This document shows, in pieces, positions 12,206 through 24,200 of a stretch of 64,000 nt of DNA (within the stretch, counting starts at the first letter, position 1; each line of letters begins with the position of its first letter). The notes under the pieces are model-generated. The model searched no databases and had not been told where the DNA came from. It saw nothing but the letters and a program-made list of their open reading frames with translations. The position numbers and the translations under genes are program-made. Source of the stretch: Pisaster brevispinus (Eukaryota; Echinodermata; Asteroidea; Forcipulatida; Asteriidae); the NCBI GenBank assembly GCA_023634235.1, contig JAMKCF010000055.1:61001-125000 (forward strand), in the 5' to 3' direction.

Positions 12206-15200
12206 CTGAGGGCGTAAGACAAGAGTGAATGCATTTTATCGTTCCTTCAAACTTCACCTCAAAACAAAGGCACCATAAGCCCACTCACACCATCATCATC
12301 GAGACAATGAAAACAAAGGGTAACATATAACAAACTAAAACAATATTCTGATATGGGAAACCATCTTCTTTGCATTGTCATCGAAATTATTTCCCATCTC
12401 ATAGTTTTTAACGTAACCAGCATAGAAGGTCCAGACAGACAGTTTGCACGCGTGACGTCGGTGAAGGTTATTTCTTATGTGACTTTACCGTGCTCTTCGG
12501 CCAGAGGAGAGGAGATTTGCAAATCATTCTTGTCGAACCAACCTTTCTTGCTGTTATTCATGTGGGTTTTTTTTTTCTTCTTCTTTTTTTGGTTTGTTGG
12601 TTTGTTTTTTTTTTAGTTTTTTTTTTTACTATTTACATAACACAAATGTGTGAGTTAGTTGATGTTCCCATATCATTAACTTCTAATCTAGATCTCAAAC
12701 ATATACATTATTGCACGGGTTTTTTATTAAAAGGACCAAAGTAAGATTTTAGCGGGTAAACATCGACCATCCTGGAAATTGTTGTTGGTTAATTTGTTTC
12801 CCCAAAGCATTTGCCGTGCATATTAACACAAGGGTTATCTAAAAGAGTCAAAGTTAGGTTTTAACGGGGTAGAGGCGGCCATCTTGGAAAGTAACGGCAA
12901 TATTAGAATTGTTACTTGGCTGCTTTCTTTGCAAAAGTCAGTTTCTCTGCAAAAGTAAGTAAACATATATATTCAATGGTGTCTTGCATGGATACATTTG
13001 TACAAAAATTATGGTCTGTGCATACCAATGGGCAAAAGGGGTCATTTTGAATTTAAGCAAACAAGGATTTTGTTCCCAACTTCTTTATTTGTTACCCTCT
13101 TGTATATTTTCTGGGAAGAATTCAAGAATCTCATGCAACAAAAATTATTTCTGTTTCAATTTTGTCAAGGTCAAGGCATAGATTGAATCGACTATCTGAA
13201 ACGACTGTTTTATGCAGCTAATACCATGTGAGTACGGTGAAAATAAACAGTTCCTCTACCAAGTCCACACAAAAAAAGCTATGGTCACATCGTCCTTTGC
13301 GTAGTATTCGAGCATTTTCGTTTTGGTCAACTAAACTATACTTGTATGTCTTGTTTACATAACAACACCGTTGCTTGGTTTATTTACGTGGACACAAAAT
13401 AAAACTCGACCTGAAAGCGACAACATCGTTCCTCGTGTTTCTTAAATCTTCCTTCGAAACTTCTGTTGTTGTACTAAACTCGTCAGCAGTCTTCTCAGTA
13501 ATGTAGCGGTCTCGAAGACGTCCAGTGACTCGCTTATAGCTTGTTAGTTGCTCTTCTGGTTCTCTGTTCTGAAAAGCAAGAAAGTGAAAATTCACAAGAT
13601 TCGCAAAGCGTTGACAACTGTGTTTGATAAAAAAATCATCGAGGCATTTTAACTGACTGGTAATAGATAATGATCGAGCCACGATTAACCCGCACCCAAC
13701 GTTTGAATGTTTTTGCAAACGTGTGCTACGCGCCCAGTCATAAAGGCATTAAGCAACAAAACAATAGCAATGTACCAATTTGATTTGCTATAAAGCAAAA
13801 TAAAGGCGGGTCAGCGGCCAAAATATAAATATATATATATTGGCATTAAGGCTGGTCACATAATTCTGCTCAAAAGATTGTTTTGTTCCGATCAAATATC
13901 TGTGCGGGAGTAGTACCGCCACATTAATAACAAATCCCACTCTTATCGTGTGTGTACACGATAATTGTCATGTACGTACACAATAAATAGCGTGTACGTA
14001 CATTACAAGAGCGGGTTTTTTTGTTTTTCATGGGGCGACGCTACGTTTCCGTAGATACCTGTACACAATAGATTTAATGAATTGGTCCTTGATCTCGCTG
14101 ATATGAGAACATCACGTGTTAGTGCGGTGTTTTTCCTTCCCTCTTTCTCTTGAAATTCACACTTACAAGTATTGACGCTCTTTCCTTTCCCTTGTTTGCT
14201 TCACCATGTGATGCTTTTAACTCTGCAGACAACCTTACACACTTGGCGAAAACGCCAAGTAAACGACGCAATGCACTTGGTGTGGGTAAGAGGTTGAATG
14301 GTGATGGTACTCGTATATCGTCCCCGAGAAAGGTCATCCACATAGCAGTACAGGAGAACTTCCACTGTACGTCACTCTCCTCCTGAAGTGAACAAAACAA
14401 TAAACCAATTAATAGTAATCAAATTATTGAAGTAAAACAAGTTACACATCCAGCTCAGGTCATTTGACTATCTGAATAATACAATAATAGCCGTTGAGAA
14501 ATGCATACAAATTATTTATAAAAAAGTGAGCCACTATGATCATTGTTTGAAACTGACAATTGCATATCACTCTGGCCATACAACCGGAGTGTTAGGGCAT
14601 ACCATTAAAAGCTACCAACCATGGCCTTCTTGGCTCGGTCCATTAAATGAGGCCAACCACAAAGGTCATTACCATTCAAAGAAGACCGGGTCATCACACC
14701 GTTATAGACTGTGCAATTAGTCTCGCGTGCATTCGAACTTCCGGGACCCTATGTCAGTGGTCCCAACCATAATAAGGAGTTTTACGTGGGCGACATTATT
14801 TGTGTAATTGTTATGAAAGCTAAAACTAACTTTATAAAAATTGTGTTGAGAGTTTTTTTGAAGAATTCGTCATGAGAAATAAATTAACACAAAGACTTGA
14901 TTTCGGGGGAAAAATCTTCGTTTGAAGTGTTTTCTTGAATATTGAATATGCCGGTCCCAATAAAAAAAAATATGCTGGTCCCAATTTGAAACATATATTA
15001 GGTTAAATAAAGTAATAAACTGGTACAATACCGTAATTTGTTTATATACTTCGTTCCACACTGCAATAAGAGCGTTGAGCAGTACAACGACCACTAGAAC
15101 GTAGAATGACGCGGACAACAGGGAACCAGCGAATTCTGTGGTGATTGTTTGTCTAACGAGGTGAATGTCAGTTAGCGACAACATGCCAAAGACTGACCAA

Positions 15201-18200
15201 TAAAGAGAAACCGAAGATTGGAAAAGACTAAAAAAAAAAATTTAAAAAAAAGGAGGAGGAGAAAAATGAGGAGATTGAGGAAAATAAGGAGAATGAGGAG
15301 AATGAGAAGAGTTAGGAGGTGGGGAGGAAAAGTGGGAGAAGGGCGAGGAGAATGAGGAGGAGGAGAAAGAAAATGAGTAGAATGAGGAAGAGAATGAGAT
15401 TGAGGAGGAGGGGAGGAGAATGAGAAGAATAATGAGGACAATGAGGAGAACGAGAATGAGGAGTAGAAAAAGAATAAGGAGAATGAGGAGGAGAATAAGG
15501 AAAAGGAGGAGGAGAATGAGAAGAATGAGGAGAACAAGGTTAGGAAGAAAATGAGGAGGAACAGGAAGAGAAATAAGAATAAGAAAGTGGTTAGTTTTGC
15601 AGCTTTAATCATTAGCCAGTGTCCCCTGCCGTGACTCTTTATGGTACACCTGGTCAGTAAAACCCCTTTTTCGGTTAATCGTTCCAATAGGCCAGTTATT
15701 ACTTCACTAAGATTCAGAGTCATCATGTTGGGTTTTTTATTTCGAAAAAGGCTGGCCTCTTATTTAGTCTGGCCCCCAATGAAACTTGGGTTAAATTCAA
15801 ACTGATCCCGGGAATTTCAGCCAGTTTAAATTGGAACGATTATTATCTCAAGGTTCTCCACATCATTCAATCGAACCCCGTTGTTGGCACTTCACAACTG
15901 AGTTGCTATCCAACTTTCTCTTGAACGCAAGACAGGTTACCCGGCCAAAAAGTTTGAAAGTTGGAAATATATCTTATTTTGTTTTATCAAACTATACTAA
16001 TTTCGCCTGAAAACAATTACCTTAAGAAGTTGTAGTTTGTGTTTGCGTTTGTCTTCTCTTCAGCCTTATCTGGAGTAGAGTAAATCAGTGTTAAGCCAAA
16101 AGCAAAAGCCAAAACCACGGCACCCACAACGAGGAAGAAATGATACGTCCCTACTATCATTCTAACAAGGGAAATTTGAAGTGGACCAAATACGTTGCTG
16201 ATCACCACATAGGAGAGCATGCGCAGTACGGAAAATGCTGCTGCCATGGCAAACATGGCGGAGCCAATAACTTGTGGATGGTACCACGTGAGCTGAAGGA
16301 AGTCCTCTGACTCTTCAACACGTCGCTCCTTGATGAAAGGTGGTGTTGATCGTTTACGTCGGGTTCCGACCTGGCATCGCGCTGTGTTGTAGTTCATCAC
16401 TCTTCCTACTAACTCTTTAATCTGCAGCCTCGCATACTGGTTAATGTTGGGATCTGTCTTTACCATCTCGCCCAGAACATAATCTTCAATTTCAGAGAAT
16501 CTTCCTTCACTGAAGTTCGTTTTCAGTGTTGTAGATATAGTTTTTACTGATCTTGTCGATTGACGATGATTCACCGCTGCCATTAACCCAGGAACCGTCT
16601 GAAAGTCAATAAAAACAAACTGGTATATAAGCCATCCAAGTAATTTCTGCCACCGTCCGTCCGTGTGCCCATGCATTTTGAAGGATAGCTGAAACCGATG
16701 TTGCAGAAGATTATATCCCACCGGAGAGTCTGTCCCCCCTACCCCCCCCCCCCCCAATCGGGGAAGTGTGTACGCACTTATTCTGATAGCGCCCTCGTTT
16801 GAGTCGACCTCCATCATCAGCCTATGTTAATTTTCATAATGGGGGACCAAAACTCCTAGCCCAGATTTCGTATTAACACCGGCAAACATTGAGCCACAAT
16901 TTACACATAGATAGACATTGTCTCGGAGGCCTGCGTTCAAAATGTTACACAATACTTACGCACAGAGCAACGATTTCGAACGAAATCCAGCAAAGGAACA
17001 TTGAGATGATGAAGACATTGCAAAGGTGCTCACTTTTTCTCATGACTTTCGTGAACCCTCTTGCGGAAATACTTTCTATTTCCTGCCAAAACAAACCTTC
17101 AATGTTTGGAAGAAAATACGGAAAAGTAAATGTACACGGTCTGTAGAGAGAGTATACAGATGAAGTAGAATAATATGTATGTACCAAGCCTAAAACATGA
17201 GTTTATTCAGGGTTTGACGTCATCACATTGCCGTCGGGAAAACAATGGGAGACGCACATCTCTGTGCGCGCCCCACACAGGAAGGGCCAATGAGCAACCT
17301 TCTGTTGACCTCCAGCCGAGGGCGCCCTGCTCAAATGACGTCATGTGCATAAGATCAATTATGAACTCTTACCCAGTCACTGCACGCGCACGAATATGTA
17401 ATGTAGGCCAAAGGTTGCATTAAATTATTACAATATATACTTGTTACGTGTACCTTTTGTTTCAAAAGTGCGACCATTCCACGCACGTTTTATAAGCATA
17501 CGCTCTACAATAATTGTGTATCAAAAACTGGGAATAGCTAACAATCTAACTGTACTTTTACAGGTCGGAATCTTTATATATATATATATATATATATATC
17601 TTTCAGAGTCTTTAAAATAAATGTTTGTGAGTTCACCTGCTACCCAGACCAAAATGATAAGATTGAGAGGTCGAGTTAGGCTATGGGGTGATCCGTTACT
17701 GCTGACTGCTTCCCAGGTCAAAAGAGTCACAAAGGTCAGGTCGGATGCTAAATACATGATGAACACAACAATGCTGGAAAGGATAAACAACAGAGGGTCG
17801 TGTCGTATAAAACATAACAGCATACTTATAAATAGTTAACAGCTGCGACTGAATCTGTGATTGTGGCTGAAGCTACGGCCTCATTATTGCAAGATTATGA
17901 TGGGAAGTTATTGTTTACTTATTTCTTTTTGTCTTTCTTTATTTATCTTTTTTGAAGGGGCTGACAAATATGTTCACTCATATACTTCGTGCACAGAATT
18001 GTACAGACATACAGAGCTACACATATGTTCACTTCTTTCACTTCTTTTATTAACCATGGGTGTGAAGCCAAGGACTCTCAAAAAGGCAAACTTAATCAAT
18101 ATACTAGCCAAGAACTCCATGGAGAGAAAGACAAAGAAGGAAGATTAAGTTTAGATGTGGGAGGAAACCCAAATGGAAATACTCCAAGGACCACCCACGC

Positions 18201-21200
18201 AATCAGGTAAAGGACTGAAAACCAAATCCACATACTTGCCCCGGCAGGCTTCAAACCGAGGTCCCAGAGGTGAAAGACGAGGAAAGATACAGCTACGCCA
18301 AACCAACCGCCCACATCTAACCCTCTAAAAAAAGTGGAGCTGTCTGTTCTTTGTAGCAGGCTTCCGTATGTATTGAGGACAGCGTATTATAGGTTATGAG
18401 GTTTCAGACACCCCCACTCCTCCCCACCACCACCACCACCACCACCACCACCACCACCACCACCACCCCATCCCGCCAATCAAACTGTTGGGCCGACTGG
18501 GAGCACATTGTTATTATTTGTCGGGTAGTTATACCCAATGAAACCAATGGGTTTATAACACCAGAGCCTTTCGTTATCCGTATGGCTAAAGACTGGTTAC
18601 CAGTCTAGGATAAGAGTTTACCGGCAATCAGAGGCTACGGGTAGCTGGGGTGGCAGCAGACACACCGAATCGTAGGGCATTTTCGAAAATTTGGCTTTGA
18701 CTTTGGCTCTGGCTTGGGCCCCATCCGCCTGTTTGAAGGCCCGTACCAAAAGCACACGTTTTCAAAACAAACGACGGTGCCTAAGCCGTTGAGGGCTTGT
18801 AGTCAATTTGTCGTTTATGAGCTTTAAGTCTCCAACACCGAATAACCAACTGACTGTGTTGGTATTGGTATACGCTTATTTACACTCCATTTGTGGCTAC
18901 TGGCCAAATTACTAGAATGTTACAATGGTAATACAAAAAAAGTGTATATGGGGTCTTGTGTGTAATAATTTTTCAGTACGCTTGTTCTCAATCCTTAAGC
19001 GCCTCTGACTAGAAGTTCTAGATAGACGGCATTGTATGAATGATTTATTAGTACCTGTATTTATATTTATACCCCGAGGCACGTGAAGTATAGTTTAATA
19101 GAGATACCTGTTTTTCATTATAGTACAGCAGGTATCGTGTATTTAATGATACAAGCGTGGCATTAGGCACAGGAAGACTATGTCATGAGAAACATATCTG
19201 GCTCGACGATAATCGCGGATGTCCTTTGAAAAAACATGGGTATGGAACAACCAGCAGTGGCAGCGATTTTGAAAATTGGGGGATGGATACCAGGGGGAAG
19301 GGTTGGTTGATGTGAATGATTTAGATTGGTGGGCTACATGATTTCACCGCACAGGCTGTATATTCTCTAGGGAACTGAAACTGTTTTGGGAATGAAATAA
19401 ATGAACCAGTAAGAGTTGAGGATAGTTGCGAAGTGCAATGATAATTTCTTTGAAATTGCACCATAAGAGCCGTCATTAGCACAAGTAGATTATAAAACTA
19501 AGAACACTAAATTTTAGAATATATATTTTTTACGGTATTCGGACGAAGGTTTTGATCTTCTCTCCGTTAGAGTAAAGATGGAGAACAGCCAGAACTGGGA
19601 ACAACAGAAAGAGACCAGAAAACACCAGGGTACGGTAGAGGGCGCTTTTGTCTCTCAAGAAGACCAGCCGTTTGTAGAACTGTGCAATGATGACTTTCTG
19701 ACAATTCGGATGTGCGATGAACTGCAGGGAAATTGATAACGATAAAACCTTCAATGTATCTGAGGTAGATCTACCTTGTTACAGAAAAACAATTAATCAA
19801 TCAATCAAAGTAAATGTTTAGCGTGCCGAAATCAACAGTTTGCTCCAAGGCGCTGAGGCACAGTTGAATGGTTAGCAAGCCTGCTGGAACAGCTTTCAAG
19901 ACTGTCTTGATTGAGGTGAGTGAGGTATTACATTTTTATTAATAATATTGTTATTTATTCGGCATTAAAAACACATACAAAAAATAAACATTCACAAATA
20001 ATTAGAAATAAAAACTAAATAACTAAATAAATAACTACATATCAATAATAATCATAAAACAACAACAACAAAAACAACAACAACAACAACAACAACAACA
20101 ATAAACAAAAGCCAGAGACATATGCCAGTAATTTAAAAAGTGTACTTAAAAAACTGTGGCCCGAAGGCCTTCAATTCCAATACCTCTGGCTAGCCACACA
20201 TTAAAATACATATAAATTATAAATGTTAAAAAAAATATAAACAAATAAAATTATTAGTAATAGACACGAAAGTAAAAAAAATGGCAGAGGTTAAAACACT
20301 AAAAAGAGTAAAAGTTAACCCCCCCAAAAAAAAAAATAATAATAATAATAAATAAATAATAAAAAATAATAATAATAATAATAATTAAATAAATAAATAA
20401 ATAAATACCACAGACTGCGAACAAAATGAAAGTACACAAAACCCCGACAAAGAAATAATTAAATAAATAAATAAATAAATAATAATAACATTAATATTCC
20501 AGTAAAAGGATAAGGAAAATTAAAAAAACAGCCCGGAAACAACAAATAATGTCAACACTGGATGTATGTACAGAAAATTTATTCCACATTTTGGTGTCAT
20601 ATACAGAGAATGATCTCTCTGCAAAAGATTGTTAGCGAGTTCTTGGCAAAAGAAAAAGGAAACAAATCTAGAAGATGTCTTGTTGAGAATTCAATTTGAG
20701 CTCGGTGATATACCCAGAAATCATTTACTACTACATAAAATAAGGGGCTTTGTGTCGGCCATTATTCAGTTCAGCATTACTTTATAAACAAAGTGTGCGG
20801 GATATAGCTGGTTTTTTTATTATTAATACACCGATTTATGAATATTGAGAACCATCTCGAGTTCTGTGACCAAACAAAATCCACATGCAAGTTACTTGGT
20901 TAGGATTCGAACCAACAAAACCACCGAGATTGCCTGGTAGCTTGAGACAGTTCTCTGCTCCCAAAGAAAATTTTGTTTTTGGGCACAGCTATAGGGAAAG
21001 TACTGAGTTTACAGTAAAGTACATACATCGGTGTCCGGGTAAAACATGTGTTTTTCCGCGATGCAAACTTAACAGCTATTAACTACTCAAAATGCATTTG
21101 AAATTTGTCATTATGAAAGCTCACAGTTTATATAATCCGTACCAGTAACATATCTTGGGGTTTAAAAACCAAACAAATCATCCTAAAGACACCAGCAAAA

Positions 21201-24200
21201 CCCGCTAAACAATTGTTGTTTGCGTCTATCTTTTCCCCGAATCGAAATAAGCTGGTATTTATTTTATGCACGTGCAAAAAATACCATAATTTGCTGCGTT
21301 GATTACTGGTCTTCACTTAATTTTCCTTGTATGTTGTGCTACATCAAAGACCCATTATTCCATTGAAAAATGTACAAGCAACCAAGTTGAATATAAAATA
21401 TTTTTCTTTTGTGATGAAGCCTTTTTAAACACTGTATTTCAGAGAGTGGGGTTTTAATACCAACCATACGGCTTTTGTCAAGGGCTACGACAGAAAGGTC
21501 ACAAAGTCCAAGATTATCATTGCAACCACTTTGTAGCCAAACCTGCTCGATTCTGACGCGGCCTTTTGTGTTCTAAAGAAGTTTCCACTATACCTTCTGC
21601 AATCCGAGATCAAGTGCACGGGAAATCTTTGGTAGCGGGGAGTGTGCTGTCTTTTCGCAGTTTGTCAGATCGTCCTCGTCGCCAGGATGGGTCATAACTG
21701 TCATTATCTTGTAAAAGGATATTAGTGATTGGGAATCAGTTCGTATGTTTATCAACCACAATTTGTGATTTGACCCCCCCCCCCCCCCCGCAATAGGATG
21801 GATTAAACAATGAGTTTTTTCGGGCAGTTTTGGATCAAACTTTTTTAAGCCAGGTAAATCTTTTTATGAACATTTTAACTTGAAATAATGTTCTATAGAA
21901 ATAATGTTCTAACTTATGGTAGCATTCCTTTCCTAGTAACGTAATCCATCTTTTAAAAAGTATTTATGTACTGTATGGTTGATAACTTATTGTAACTTCA
22001 ATGTATTCATAACTTGTTGACGTAAAGGCCGAAATTAATTTTCCGTTAAAGGCGATAAAATCAATTTAAATGATCTGAATACAATTGAACTTTTGTGTAA
22101 AAAGATTGATTCACATTTTCTGCTTTGTGAATATGGCGGCTTAAGAACCATAATTTTGAGCTTGACATCGAAGCAAAGTGATCACGAGAAACACCCACTT
22201 GATATCCATCGTTTGTAACAACAAATTCATCGCTAATGATGTACTCGTGTTAGTATTGTGTGTTGTTTGCTCCTATTTCTACAGAACAGCGCCATCTGTT
22301 GGTTCAATGTTGTAGAGTCACGCTGGAACTCGCTGTAACTCGGCTACATGTGCCATTCAAATCGGTCTAGAATGTTTTCAATTCAGGTAACTCTGATACC
22401 AGAACACAAATAAGCGCCGGCAAGGGCTAACAGGTCCTCGCAAGAAAACAGTCTGACCGTACTTGTTTGTGCATTGCATTATATTCAAATATTACATTTT
22501 GATTACAAAACTGCGTATTGGTTTTATACAGTGGGAATACTTATTTTCCTCGCAAACGTCTGCGTGTCTCCAAACATTAGAACCGGGGCCAAGGCAAGGG
22601 ATCAAAGAATCTGATTCCATCTTTACCTCCTCCGAGCTCCTAGCCTGAGAGATGAAATCCGTTGCGAACTGTTGCATATTCAACTCAAGTTGCTGATACG
22701 ACAACTTGAATTCAATATCAATCTCAGCTAGTCGTCTGATCTCACCACACAGTTTAAAAGCCCTTTCAACGGGATCGTTACTCGCCATGGCCACATACGG
22801 TTCGCTCGCCATCCCCTTGTACATCTCCATGGTCCCAACAGATCGCTGGAAACTATCCTCAGGGGTCATACCGTCGACTTCATTTCTTCGGCATGTCGGT
22901 ATACGCGCACCTGCTTCAAGTAGGACCTGTGACAAACACAAAACGCAGTATTTCAAATATGAATTGCAATTTCGATACTGGTGAACAGGTGAGGTCATCG
23001 AATGGACTTTGTCAGCGTAATGCTATATTATACAGGCACAGTTATCAAGAAAGATACATTAAAAAACACCCGTGAAAATGTCAGCTAAATACAGTAACCA
23101 CTTGTTGAGATAACAGCAAAACACTGTCGCGGTATTTTCACAAGGACGTCGAACCCACCACCCACTATTTGCGAGGTGGCGGCAGCGGGTACCAACCGCA
23201 GCAATTACCAACACTTAGCAATCTGAGAAACGATTCATGCATGCTTTCTAGAATTCATATGTTTTTGAGAGAAACATTTACCAAACCATATTACTTTGAA
23301 GGTGATCCTTTCTCAAACTAGTTTATACTATCAACAGCTGCAGTGTTTCTCACCATGTATGTTTTTATGGTCATTAATTTCCCTGGGTCACGCGGCTCCC
23401 CCAAAAAACCCTCAAAGGGGACTCGCGCCTCATCGGAAGGCACTGTTAATTATAGGACAAAGTCTGTTTGGGGCGGATGGGTGGTGGGTTGGGGCTGGGG
23501 GATGGTTGTTAGTGGGCAGGGGAGACAATACATAGTCCCATGGTATTTCCCACCTAGAAAGACCTGTGCATAGGCAATCTGTATTGTTTCAATAGGTGTG
23601 TACAAACGAATGGGGTCTTGGATGTATACCTCCAATGGGGAGTGCCGTCGGCGAACTTCGAAGGGTCATGGTGACCTTTTAGGGAACTCAACCCCATGAT
23701 TGACTAAACTATCTCAAAGGAGGGGTTTAGAGGATTACATGTAGTATGACCGGATTTGACAGAACGGTTCTTATATTTAAAAAAGTGCTACCGCTACTGT
23801 CCTCTTGCGTGACGCATTCTATGACTAGGCCTGTCTTCACGAACCAACAAATAAAAGTGGAGCATAAACGATATCTGACCAACCTTAATGATTTGAAAGT
23901 TTCTCTTCTGTGCAGCCAATATTATAGGGGTTATCTCGTGGTTAAAATCATCGTTCGCGCAGTGACAATCGATGATGGAACTTCTTTCGTTGGTATCCTA
24001 AATATATCAATGAAAACCAAAGCAAAACTGCATAGCACCCTAAATGAACCATTAGCATAAGTATAAGTATACAACCCAACTAAATAGGCCTCTATTGATC
24101 ACTTGTACCAACTTCACAGGCGGTTACAGGTAGGGCTACATTCTGGTAATCAAATCACACAAAATAACATTGGTAAGCACATATTTTAAGACGTTTCCAT

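Noticed and set aside
15172..15726. 184-codon Phe/Leu/Ser-rich minus-strand frame
   Set aside because: It is the translated polypyrimidine tract fused to the first codons of TRPC exon 10; low complexity, not a protein.
18096..18314. 72-codon hydrophobic minus-strand frame between TRPC exons 6 and 7
   Set aside because: It coincides with a family B SINE copy and would break the splice phase; exons 6 and 7 join perfectly without it.
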